Assembly: GCF_026262505.1 (NCBI RefSeq)
Contig: NC_067205.1
Coordinates: forward strand, 18,225,645 to 18,289,644
Direction of reading: 5' to 3'
DNA: 64,000 bases
DNA from: Trichomonas vaginalis G3
Taxonomy: Eukaryota; Parabasalia; Trichomonadida; Trichomonadidae
The notes below the pieces were generated by a model. It was not told where the DNA came from. It saw only the letters and a program-made list of their open reading frames with translations, and did not search any database. Position 1 is the stretch's first letter. Each line of letters opens with the position of its first letter. A program made the translations under genes and the position numbers. Positions 9,517 through 18,500 of this stretch are shown here, piece after piece.

Positions 9517-10366
9517 AAAATGTTGGTCGTTCCCATGGAATATTTTTGACTTTAATGGTATTAGTCATGATATGAATCTCAAGGTATGAACGAGGAGAGA
9601 TGAGAGACTTATATGCTTCCCAAATTTCTTCAAAAGGTAATGTTATACCTGACTGTTTCCAAATGAGTTCAATATCATAGCGTGAGAAACCTTGAAAGAT
9701 AACGAAGTCAGTTATGAGACGTTTTATGTTTAAAGCAAGGAAACGCCATGTTTGCATAAGTATTGCTACAGTTAAATGGTAATGTCTGACTTTAGTTATG
9801 ATGTTAGCTAATGGTGAGTCAGGCTTTGACACTAAACCTTTTCCGGCGAAGTCGTCACAAACGAGCAGAGTGTTTGAAGGATACTTTTTGAAGGGGTATT
9901 TTGAAAGTTTTGATAGAATGTAGTTTGTCAGTCGTTTCATATCGTAAACTCCTGAGTACTGACGTAAGTGGTGTTTGTCAATAATTCTTTCCATCTCTTC
10001 TGAAGTCTTTTGCATTCCTGACTGTATGAACTCTACAATAGCATAATATTTTCTCTTACGTCGAATGTAACGTTGAAGAAATTCAATGAGTTCGCTATCT
10101 GGAACTTTAACGACAGATGCTTGAACTTTACTCATGAATGTTTTCGCTGTTGAATCCATAGAGTCTGAAGTTGCTGATATAATGATTTGGTCATAGTAAG
10201 AGTCGTTTCCTAAACGCTCTGTTATGAGTATATGACGAATGAGGTTAAATGTCTTACCTGAACCCATCTTTCCACAATAGAAATACACACCATTTGAACA
10301 GAATTCATAATCTTTGCTGAAAGGAAGAATAAGAGAAGAGTTAAGTTTGTCTGTAGTTTCATTCAT
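9491..10366 (-). CDS. Polinton A: FtsK/HerA-like DNA-packaging ATPase
   Basis: The 291-residue protein has Walker A GKMGSGKT near residue 33 and a Walker B of LLVCDD about 135 residues later. An LMQTWRFL segment follows, probably the sensor region. This layout fits the A32/HerA-type genome-packaging ATPases of Polintons, adenovirus-like and NCLDV-like viruses, which drive DNA into the capsid. Polinton B has the counterpart at 53063-53938, sharing CLLILDDFA and the order of motifs. The start is the ATG at 10366. It reads whole here. Confidence 0.8.
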   Translation of the reverse strand: MNETTDKLNSSLILPFSKDYEFCSNGVYFYCGKMGSGKTFNLIRHILITERLGNDSYYDQIIISATSDSMDSTAKTFMSKVQASVVKVPDSELIEFLQRYIRRKRKYYAIVEFIQSGMQKTSEEMERIIDKHHLRQYSGVYDMKRLTNYILSKLSKYPFKKYPSNTLLVCDDFAGKGLVSKPDSPLANIITKVRHYHLTVAILMQTWRFLALNIKRLITDFVIFQGFSRYDIELIWKQSGITLPFEEIWEAYKSLISPRSYLEIHIMTNTIKVKNIPWERPTFFKSYALID

Positions 10367-10429
10367 GTCTTCATCTACGTCATGTATTAAATGCTTTATT
10401 CATGTGATTTTATCCCAAGCATATGGGGA

Positions 10430-13150
10430 TTCTAAATTTTTGTCCCTATCGTTATCCCAATTGAATTTTTTTGGAATTTAAAATTTTTTTTCTACATGTA
10501 AACTTAAATTTTAATTTTTACCACTAAAATGCAATATTTCAACAAATTAATGAGTAATAATATTTTAATTTATAATAATTATTATAAATCTCCTCAATTT
10601 AATGTAATTATTGTATTAATTTTTTGTTGAAAATATAAATCTTCAAGTAAATGATGTGAATTTAATATTTTTAGAATGTTGTTTAATTGTACTATATTAT
10701 GCATGTAAAATTTTGTTACAATACATTTTATGGGATCCCCATTGCCCAATTGAGAGAAAATTGAGAGGTGGGTTGGGCTAGCCCAATTCAAAATATCCCA
10801 GGTGGAAATAAAAAAATTAACAATTCAACATAAAAAAGCATCTTAAATAATAATGATAAAAAAAATTTTGTATGAATTTCAATCAAATTTGTTTTTATTC
10901 AACTTAAGAAATCACTTCATTAATGAAAGAAGTCGGGGTTCACAACATATCCGATCTTGAAACGAAACAACATGTTTACATGCGATATAAACATGAAGGT
11001 AGTCCCAAGTGGTATGTAAAATGCAATGAACTTGTGACACGACTGATGGCGTAGTTTGCCGGTGTTCAATACAAGAACAAAAGGGAGGATCATTATAAAA
11101 ACTGGCTTAAGACTCATGTTCACACATGTCAGGCCGGAGAAGCATTATCGCAGCAAAACATTACTTGACTACTACAATAAAGGTAAACAGTCAAATGATC
11201 CAATGTTGGATTTATCGAATGTATACGATGAAATGACCATTTTTACCGGTAATTCAACCTTGCCTTAGACACATTTGCATCCCCAGAATTCACGCATGTT
11301 GCAAAGATTTCATTATGTTCACAATATATCAAATGATGAACAAATACAAACAACTTCAGTCAGCTAATATCAATCCGGAAAACTTGCTGACAAATTATAT
11401 AAGCCTATTACACGTGATGAGATCCGAAATAGAATGATTGCTATTGCTAACAGCATACACCTTGCTAAAGTTCTCGAATTCGCCAAAAAAGCATACACTT
11501 GTGTCGCCATCGATGAAGGCAAGACACATGATTTACCACAATCTTGATTTTGTCTTAACAAATCCGTTGGAGCAAATGAATCCATACCCAGTAGAGGCGA
11601 TAGATATGAAGGATGGCCAGACAAGTCAGGATTATAAATCCGCAATAACAGCAGGATTTAACAGAATTGACATTAGGAAAGTCAAGATAGGTAGTGTGGT
11701 AGTTGACGGAGGACCAGCACAGTTAAAATGCTTCAAAGATACTTGGAATGATTCATTCTATCATGACAGAGATCCAAAATACTACAAGATATTGCTTATT
11801 CCCTGTTTGTGTCACAGAATCCACAACAGCATTCATATTATTGCTGGAAGAACAACCAGTTACAAAGTTTAGTAAAGGATGTGCACAGAATTGCAGAACT
11901 TTGTCGCATTCATGCTGACGATATAGGTGCACAATGTCCACACATGTATCCACCAGATGGATATATGACTATAATATATGTGTCTTTTATTCTTAAGTAC
12001 GAAAACAAAATCAAGCAATATATAAATGTAGATCACGATAAAATCGTACAATTGAAAGATTGTTTAGCTGTTCTTAAAAAGCTAATCTTAGTATTCGAAT
12101 CGGATAAGGCATTGTTGGCAAATTGTTACATTTGGCTTCGTAAAGCCATATCAGCTCTCAATCTTTTGACATCCAATTTGCATAATGCATTCGGATCCAT
12201 CTTGGCATCTTCATTGGATAGCTATACCTTGGACTCTGACTTTGGTGGGCTATGGTGTTTGGCATTCTCTCTCACGCCGAGAGGAAGGTTCTACTTCCAT
12301 AGAAAGTTTGTTAAAAACGAAGAAGTAGAAGATTTGGCCGATCCCTTGAGTTCCTTTCAAAGTGAGCATATTCCTGATAAAGATCCGGCAGAAGATTTAC
12401 AGGACATTTACATGGATTCTATTTTTGAGGAAGGTAACACAAACGCTGTAATTGATGTAACAGATGAAGGCACATTTCGTAGAATTGTCGAATCTGATGA
12501 TCAACTTAGGCTTACATTGCAAGATGTACGCGAGGATAATCATCAGACTGCCGAAAATGATCTAACAGCAGCTAAAGATTACCTCAAGCGCATTTTGGTT
12601 CAATTCCGATTGAACGAAAGACAAAAAACGCTTGTACTCTCGTTATATAATACGTTCATCAATAAGGAATCAGACATCTTTGAGAACGATCTGATGGACG
12701 AGGCACAAAATTATGCTTGGGAAGAGATCTCGCATAGAATTGGAGAAAAATCCATCCTTGCGGAAATAGCATTACGCTTGTTATGTTCATCTCCTTCGGA
12801 GGCAACATGTGAACGTAATATCAAAGCACAAAGGTTAATTTTGAACGTTAGGCGGTTAAGATCCAAGAAAAACTTGTTAAATAGCCGTCATATCTTAATG
12901 GCAACTAAATGAAATAAACATTTTGTTATTATTTATTTTTCAATATTAAATAGCCATTTTCTTCACAAATATTTCAATGTGTTTTTACAACAATTTAACA
13001 TTCAATAATTTATAATGAATCGTTCTCTTTCATTAAACATTAATTAAAACCTCCGGTCATGAATATTTTTTTTTGTTATTATTATTTTGTAATTTAAAAT
13101 CTAATAATATATAAGAGTAATATTTATTATTTTATATTTTAATTCGTTAT
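10430..13150. mobile_element. hAT-type DNA transposon inserted in Polinton A (ends approximate)
   Basis: Base composition drops to very high A+T and the Polinton gene order is interrupted here. The transposase remnant at 10923-12912 identifies a hAT element. I could not define terminal inverted repeats. TTTATCCCA occurs near 10407-10415 and again near 13429-13437, as an 8-9 bp target duplication would, but the sequences just inside do not match as inverted repeats, so this stays unproven. If true, the element would be about 3.0 kb and would include the tRNA-like and hairpin sequences at 13192-13411. Confidence 0.55.
10923..12912 (+). pseudogene. hAT transposase, frameshifted
   Basis: Three pieces in different frames follow one another: about 10923-11270, 11438-11872 and 11809-12912, so the gene has at least two frameshifts and a stop. 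The first piece has a cysteine/histidine pattern (VKC...HVHTC) that may be a zinc finger. The middle piece has VVVDGGPAQLKCF and PCLCHRIHN, as in the hAT catalytic core. The last piece ends with LLCSSPSEATCERNIKAQR and NSRHILMATK, fitting the hAT dimerisation domain, where SSxxxERxFS is usual. It is a non-functional DNA transposon with no sign of domestication. Confidence 0.65.
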
Positions 13151-13191
13151 GATAATCTTTATATTTACAATTTATAAAGCACCGATCCACA

Positions 13192-13257
13192 GATAATATA
13201 GTTCAGTGGTAAGAGTCATAGTATAAGCCTTAAGTTCCCCAGTTCGACCCCGGGGCC
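13192..13257 (+). tRNA. tRNA-like relic
   Basis: There is an A-box (TAGTTCAGTGG) and a B-box-like AGTTCGACCCC at tRNA spacing, a good T-stem (CCCAG with CCGGG, one mismatch) and a T-run downstream. The acceptor ends (GATAATA and GCCTTTT) do not pair, and no clear anticodon stem forms, so this is a tRNA relic or tRNA-derived repeat rather than a working gene. Confidence 0.35.
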
Positions 13258-13312
13258 TTTTCGTTTTTTTCTTTTTAGATTTTTTTTTCTGAAGTTTATT
13301 TTTAAGGTTCTC

Positions 13313-13411
13313 GCTGGCGACCCCCCGTTCACCAAAAAAAATTTCGATTTTTGCTGGCGACCCCCCTTCGCTCGATATTTTTTTTGTGAACGGGTGGGGG
13401 GTCGCCAGCAA
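13313..13411. repeat. GC-rich inverted and direct repeat cluster (GCTGGCGACCCCCC)
   Basis: The 14-mer GCTGGCGACCCCCC occurs at 13313 and 13353, and in inverse orientation ending at 13409. The outer pair continues into GTTCACC and AAAAAAA on both sides and forms a long imperfect hairpin. It is a sharp GC island in AT-rich DNA between the hAT remnant and the next Polinton gene, and is noncoding as far as I can see. Confidence 0.6.
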
Positions 13412-13528
13412 AAAAAAGATGTCAAAATTTATCCCAAAAATTTTAAAAAAATCGAAGAAAGTGCATCCCAGGGATTATAAAATTTAAGTTTTCACATCTC
13501 TAAATGCTTCATTTTATCTCCATTAAAA

Positions 13529-14410
13529 ATGCAAGTCAGAAATATTCAGAACATAGCACCGAGTCTAACTGACAAGAGTATAAAGATATACTATGAACAC
13601 GTTATGATGAAACCAACCAAAATTCAAGAAAGTCAGTATACTTATGAATATCCAAGACACTGGGTAGAGTATGTAGGAGGTGAGAAAGCTATTGAAATCA
13701 GACAGGTTCGAAGTATTCCAGCAGGAAGAACAATATTATTGAAGAACTTTAATGTTTTGAGATATAATGATGAAACAAAGAAGCAAGATAGTTTCCCTGT
13801 TGCTGTGTATGTGAACTTAGATACAGGAGATGACATGAAAGTTTTTAACACAAAGCTTCAAATGGTATTGAAAGAACAACTTATAGCAGAAGGACATCCA
13901 TTACCTTCAGAAGTTACCATAGCATATAATTTTGAAACAAACTCAATAGATTTTAAAGTCATCTCTGCAAAGAAGTCAGGTTTTACATTTAATGAAGCAG
14001 ATGTATATTCGAATGAAAACTTCAAAGCTATTGCATGGTTAGATAATGACGATTGCTTTAAGAAAATATTTAAATTCAGTGACTCAAAGATGTCAATAGA
14101 TGACCTTCGTGGAATGTTACCATCGACGTTTACAGTTGAAGGCTCAGCAGGATTGCTTACAAGATTGTCAATTGGTGGCGTTTGGTCTCGTGAGAACATT
14201 GTTATAAAATCCAGTATAAGTGAATTTGCTGAAGAATCTATATTATGTCTTTCAAACTACATGTATTCGCCACCGAAGCATTATAGTATAACAAACTTTG
14301 TCAGTAAGTTTAACATAAGACTTGTCGAACCTTCTTCAATGAAAGATGTTGTGCTACCTAAAGATGGAAAGGATGGACTCATTATTGAAATGATTTTAAT
14401 TGCATATTAA
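13529..14410 (+). CDS. Polinton A: conserved virion-type protein, counterpart of 59322-60182
   Basis: The 293-residue protein shares with the Polinton B protein an N-terminal block (Y-x-Y-P-x-x-W, then KAIxxRxV and an alternating beta stretch with AVYxx), a middle EFLFW/GFTFNEAD-like region, and a C-terminal beta strand ending in IxxxY. It is probably a beta-rich structural protein, but I do not recognise a named family. It opens a run of three plus-strand genes that abut stop-to-start (TAAATG at 14408-14413, then 14633-14638), so they are likely expressed together. The start is the first ATG after a T-rich leader. Confidence 0.55.
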   Translation: MQVRNIQNIAPSLTDKSIKIYYEHVMMKPTKIQESQYTYEYPRHWVEYVGGEKAIEIRQVRSIPAGRTILLKNFNVLRYNDETKKQDSFPVAVYVNLDTGDDMKVFNTKLQMVLKEQLIAEGHPLPSEVTIAYNFETNSIDFKVISAKKSGFTFNEADVYSNENFKAIAWLDNDDCFKKIFKFSDSKMSIDDLRGMLPSTFTVEGSAGLLTRLSIGGVWSRENIVIKSSISEFAEESILCLSNYMYSPPKHYSITNFVSKFNIRLVEPSSMKDVVLPKDGKDGLIIEMILIAY

Positions 14411-14635
14411 ATGAGCTTGTTCTTAAAGGTCGTTCATGATGAAATAACTGTTGTAGAAGATGTTAGCAATTGTTCAGACATTTTGAAGCGAATAGATGAG
14501 ATAAGAAAGAAGTTAGATAGACCGCAAAGCGGTGAGAGTGAAGCCCGTGAGAATGTTTATGTTTCATTGACTTTCTCCAGTAACGAGAACTTTTATGAGA
14601 TAATATTGAAAAGAGATGATTTTAATATGGGGTAA
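14411..14635 (+). CDS. Polinton A: small acidic protein
   Basis: The 74-residue frame starts immediately after the stop codon of the preceding gene and ends directly against the start of the next, an arrangement unlikely by chance. The product has a helical middle (SDILKRIDEIRKKLD) and no recognisable domain. Its placement between two virion-type genes suggests a structural or assembly part, which is inference. Confidence 0.5.
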   Translation: MSLFLKVVHDEITVVEDVSNCSDILKRIDEIRKKLDRPQSGESEARENVYVSLTFSSNENFYEIILKRDDFNMG

Positions 14636-15163
14636 ATGGTAGCTTGGGCAGCTTTAGGCGCAATGGGAACAAAAGCATTAGCATTTGGAGCAAAAGCACT
14701 TGGAGCTTATGACGCAGTAAATAAAATGAGTGGAGGAAGGGTTTCAAAGACATTAGATGCAAATAAAGGAAAGATAGGAGGCTGGGTTGCAAAGAAGTTA
14801 AGATTAAATAAAATAGGGCTCATAAATAAAGCATCCAATTTGGTTGCGACTGAGTCAGAAAATGCTTTAGGAAAGGACGATGAGTTTGCAAAACACGCAA
14901 AAGACTTTAATGACCAGATGAAAGGTGAAACAATGCATTTAAATAGATTCGATGGAACTAAAGAAAATGTTTCTTCTCCACCAGCGGTTTATCCATACGG
15001 ACCTTATGGAATGTATGGAAACCCTTATGAACGACCATTTGACCCATTGACTGGTGGAAGTAATTGGTATCATTATGGACGAAGAAGAAAGACAGTCAAG
15101 TTGGAGACAGACGTGAAGAAAGCAACTAAAAAGAAACCAAGGAAGAGAGTTATAAAGCAATGA
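14636..15163 (+). CDS. Polinton A: hydrophobic-start, basic-tail virion-type protein
   Basis: The 175-residue protein begins with an alanine/glycine-rich amphipathic stretch (AALGAMGTKALAFGAKALGA), has a tyrosine/proline/glycine-rich middle (YPYGPYGMYGNPYE) and ends in a strongly basic tail (KKATKKKPRKRV). This plan recalls membrane-lytic or core proteins of adenovirus-like capsids (pVI/pX type). A similar N-terminus (MGLFGALAGVASRFLPAVG) with a tyrosine/glutamine-rich tail occurs at 61380-61780 in Polinton B. The resemblance is one of composition, so the role is inferred. Confidence 0.5.
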   Translation: MVAWAALGAMGTKALAFGAKALGAYDAVNKMSGGRVSKTLDANKGKIGGWVAKKLRLNKIGLINKASNLVATESENALGKDDEFAKHAKDFNDQMKGETMHLNRFDGTKENVSSPPAVYPYGPYGMYGNPYERPFDPLTGGSNWYHYGRRRKTVKLETDVKKATKKKPRKRVIKQ

Positions 15164-15164
15164 A

Positions 15165-15222
15165 TTCAACAGGGTGAAAAAAGAGGTGAAAAAAGAGGTG
15201 AGATCTCACCACTTCACCTAAA
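15165..15222. repeat. AGATCT palindrome after late gene cluster
   Basis: GGTGAAAAAAGA is iterated and followed by GGTGAGATCTCACC, just two bases after the stop codon at 15163. It is the same palindrome class as between accessory genes, here ending a three-gene run. This favours a transcript 3'-end function. Confidence 0.6.
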
Positions 15223-15229
15223 TTTATTT

Positions 15230-15601
15230 TTGTGCTATGTTTTCATACGTGTGAGGGTGGTGATATCATTTATTTTTTATTTTATTTTTAAAATTATTTT
15301 TATTTTATTTGGATGTAATGACAGAACAAAACAACTCATACAAATCAAAACATATAACAAACATACATTTAAACATTTATTCTTCCTTCCTGAGCATAAC
15401 ATGTTCTTTCAAATACATCCGAGACCAGTTGACTTTTCATTGACTGTTTATAAAGATAGAAATAGTTATATCATTAAACCATACGATGACGAAGGTAAGT
15501 TATGTAAATTGTACGTTAAGAAGTTAGAGAAAGTTTATGGCTTCAAGTATGACTACAATAGGGTTAACACTGATGATGAAGATATTGAGGAAAATTTATG
15601 A
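15230..15601 (+). CDS. Polinton A: last small gene, membrane-anchored or shorter
   Basis: The 123-residue frame begins with a strongly hydrophobic segment (ISFIFYFIFKIIFILFG) that could be a membrane anchor. However, it directly follows the AGATCT palindrome, so this part may instead be AT-rich leader, and translation may begin at the methionine in EHNMFFQIH (near 15400). The rest is charged and ends acidic (TDDEDIEENL). No family is recognised. It is the last gene before the element end; 15602-15736 holds nothing visible. Confidence 0.4.
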   Translation: MCYVFIRVRVVISFIFYFIFKIIFILFGCNDRTKQLIQIKTYNKHTFKHLFFLPEHNMFFQIHPRPVDFSLTVYKDRNSYIIKPYDDEGKLCKLYVKKLEKVYGFKYDYNRVNTDDEDIEENL

Positions 15602-15736
15602 GAACATTAGTGAAGTTGTTAGTGAGAACGATAGTGAGGTGAAATTGTTGGCGGCTTTGTAAATATTTAAGGTTAAGTTATTTTTTGCGTTCATGTTGTA
15701 AAATATACGTTAACGGTTTTGTAAAGTGTCAAATTC

Positions 15737-15790
15737 ACAAGTATTGGGTAAGGTGGAACGCAGTGCCACCATACCCAAGACTTGTATACT
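15737..15790. repeat. Right terminus of Polinton A: hairpin and TATACT end
   Basis: ACAAGT-TTGGGTA-GGTGG pairs with CCACC-TACCCAA-ACTTGT, with one-base bulges, around the loop AACGCAGTG. It is followed by ATACT at 15786-15790, and the next bases continue the cyclase reading frame. Polinton ends often read AGT...ACT, so 15790 is the probable border. The other terminus is outside the window, so the inverted repeat cannot be checked. Confidence 0.55.
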
Positions 15791-17415
15791 AACTATTTTT
15801 ATTCCATTTCATCTTCTATTTCATATACAAGAAGAGATTCGATATTATAAAGAAAGAGTTATCAGCAAAGAACGTAACAACAGATGATGTTCAAGAATAT
15901 TTAACACAATTAAAACTAAATTCAGCATCAAAACTATCAATGTATGTTCTTGTTGGTTTATCACAAGCATGTGATCTATTATTTGATGATTCTTTGTTAG
16001 ATTATATCATGAATTCTTCAGAAATGGATGAATTAATTTCATTACTTTTACAAGTTGTCACATTTTTCCCATCAGAAAGCCGCAAAATGGAAGTTTGTTA
16101 CAAGAAAGTTATATTAAAACGAAATCTCTCAATTGTTGAAAGATTCCTTGTTTATCAAGTCTATAGAATCAAAATGAGAAGATTAGTTTCTGACTCAAAA
16201 GATACTTTAGAAATGATTTCAAAATTAAAAGCAATGAATGAAGGTTGTAAATCATCAATCAGATCATTTTGGGATAAAAATACTTGTAAGAATTCATTCT
16301 TAAGTTCCATGGCTTCCAAAGTTGATAATGTTAATTCATTCTTTAAATCTGCATTACAAAACAATCCAAATAATGTAAGAATTCGTAATGAATATGCCAA
16401 TTTTTTAGTTGAATGCAAATGTGATTTCGATAGTGCTGCAATCGAAACAATTAGACCAGATACAATTGGTGATGGAAAGAACTTTTTCGTTGATACTTCT
16501 TTTAGATCAATGGTTAATAAATTCCCTTTATATCTAAAACAAAACATTTTAGATACAAAAGGTAAAAAGATCATAAAAAGAAATGATGGAACAAGTAAAA
16601 CATCATCAAGTTCCAATAAATCTAACCATTCTTCTGTTGATAGCTTCTCAATGGATGTTGAAAGACAAGAAGTTGCATGCAAGAAATTAATAAGAGATAG
16701 TAAATTAAGATTGGCTTTTAATCATTCTATAAAAGACGGTTTGCCAATTGAATCAAAATTGACAGGTATTTTGTCATTGATTAATTTTATTGTTATATTG
16801 TTTTTCTTTGTTGGATTCACTATATATTTGAACAAGGAACTCAGTTGGATGAGAGGATCATATGAAGATTTGAGTTTAGCAGGTTATTCAGTATTTTATA
16901 ACATTTATTCTAATGTTTATACATTATCTAAATTTGCTCAAGATACAAATCGATATGTTGACAATGAAGAAATTCTTGGAGATATAAGTATCGATAAGTC
17001 AACAGTTACAATATTAGTTCCTAGTGAATTATCCCTTGAAATGAAGAATTTTGTCTGTATCAAATATTCAAAAGATTATTTAGGTGATTTATTAAATAGT
17101 TTGGCTTCTCAAGCTATGGATTTCGATATCTATGAAATGGCCAAAGAATTGATCACAACACAATCATTAATGACTGTTTGCGCAGATGCCAAAGCTGATT
17201 TTATTATCAATGCTTCATTAAAAGGTCAACTTTTAGTATTGGCTTTCATGCAAAACACAATTATGGGACAGTATTCAAATGGACAATATTTTGACAATAT
17301 TTACATGTCAAATGATTATTGTCAGATAGCCTCAAATTTCCAGTTCATTTCTGATCAATCAAATTCTGTTTTCAAAGCTATTTTAGATTATAATATCAAT
17401 AAATCAGAGAAATAC
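15791..17415 (+). pseudogene. Adenylyl cyclase gene, middle fragment between two mobile elements
   Basis: One open frame runs from the Polinton A border to the E1 border. It has a helical cytoplasmic-type part, one clear membrane segment encoded near 16770-16845 (SLINFIVILFFFVGFTIYL), then about 180 residues of probable extracellular sensor. This matches the plan of large trichomonad receptor-type cyclases, whose catalytic domain is at the C-terminus. The catalytic part is not here. A fitting C-terminal piece lies at 25442-25884, beyond E1. The first 5' part must lie left of Polinton A. No start codon can be assigned, and the gene is inactive in this arrangement. Confidence 0.65.
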
Positions 17416-18346
17416 GAGATATAAAAATTGCTCACATTTGCTCACATTTTGGCACTTTTTTGTACGTTTGTCAAAAAAATTGTGAGGAAGATCTCACAAA
17501 AATAGTCAAAATGTGAGCAAATTTTGAGAAGTGCTCACATTTTGACATACGATTATTTTCATACGTTTTTTTGATGAATTCTAATAAAACTTCATTACCA
17601 CTTTCAGAACGAAGCGTAACTTTTCAGCACGTAACGCTCTATCATGTGTAGTGACATATTATTCAAAAAAACTCAGATTGCTTATCTTATAATAACAATT
17701 TCATTAGAAAAAATGCACGATTTCACGCTAAAACTTTGAAGCAATTCTTAAATTCGGATAAAAAATCGATATGTATTACACTTTAAACTTCAAAAAATGG
17801 TTCAAAATTTAGACTTAGTTTATCTTAACAATATAGCAGATTTTAAGCCGAACAAGTAGGAGTAATAGAAATAGCTCTTGAAAATAATTACAATTAGTAA
17901 TATGTAAGTCAAAGTTCGAGTATTCTAATAAATAAACGTTCCGGATTTTCTTTACTACAAGAATCAATACTTAATATATAGAAGCAACAGTAAAAACTTA
18001 TTAGAGATTCAAAAAGAAAGTTGACTAAAGAGAATCTTTTTATATAAGTAATTTTATTTTTTTGAAATACGAGATCGAATAAACATGTATTTTATTTTAT
18101 TACTATAATAATACGTTTTTACATAGTAAGAAAGTTTAGAGACTGAAATGAAATTAAAAATTGAGAAAAAAAATAAAGCTTTTCTATAAAAATTCATATT
18201 AATATATAGTATAATGATATTACAATTTATTGATAGTTGTGTTAGAAAAAAGGTACATTCACTATTTTTGACAAAATTTTAAATTTTCATGGGGTTGTAA
18301 ATCTTATAATAACTAGATGAATAAGGAATAAATCCCAGTATGATGT
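17416..18346. repeat. E1 left inverted-repeat arm with CTCACATTT iterons
   Basis: The tip has tandem GCTCACATTT words, then their inverse (AAAATGTGAGCAAA) about 80 bases in, then GTGCTCACATTTTGACATAC at about 17532. The same order exists in E2 with CACAC in place of CTCAC, so these are probably binding sites. The arm's inner border is near 18346, inside the 3' part of the cargo frame. Confidence 0.75.
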
Positions 18347-18500
18347 AGTTATTTGTTGTTAATTCGAATGTGTTTAGAGGTAAACTTAGCTTGTGAGATA
18401 TATATAAATAAAGTGTTAATGCTTTAACCGCTCTTGGTGGAATGACATATAATTTTGTATCCTTATAAATAAATTTAATGTAGTTTTCCATTTTTGTCAC
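18279..18500 (-). CDS. E1 cargo: small ubiquitin-like candidate, shared with E2
   Basis: The 73-residue frame has the pattern P-x-x-(V/I)-x-x-L-(T/S)-LYLY-x-S-x-x-(L/F)-x-L-x-L-x-TF-x-L, which also occurs in the cargo frame of E2 (34917 onward; LSLYLYASKVFHLKLKTFIL). Spacing and hydrophobic pattern suggest a ubiquitin-like fold, but this is only by eye. The 3' end lies inside the inverted-repeat arm, so its last about 20 codons also exist at 21212-21272. In E1 it stops after this domain and has no UBA-like part. The first methionines (MTKMENY) are both possible starts. Confidence 0.4.
   Translation of the reverse strand: MTKMENYIKFIYKDTKLYVIPPRAVKALTLYLYISHKLSLPLNTFELTTNNYIILGFIPYSSSYYKIYNPMKI

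Larger units (their letters stand above)
1..15790. mobile_element. Polinton (Maverick) A, left part outside window
   Basis: This is a Polinton-class element recognised by its combination of retroviral-type integrase (3351-4436, -), FtsK/HerA-like packaging ATPase (9491-10366, -), a fibre-like protein with phage-tail domains (4649-7486, -) and a minor-capsid candidate (7504-8280, +). Its right end is a hairpin followed by TATACT at 15790, after which a host cyclase reading frame begins. The left end, and probably the major capsid and polymerase genes, lie outside the window. A hAT DNA transposon is inserted at about 10430-13150. The copy is a fossil with about five breaks besides that insertion, though many genes still read through, so it is probably fairly recent. 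Confidence 0.85.

Noticed and set aside
10407-13437. TTTATCCCA direct repeats as target duplication of the hAT element
   Set aside because: The sequences just inside the two copies are not inverted repeats, so the match may be chance; the hAT ends were left approximate.
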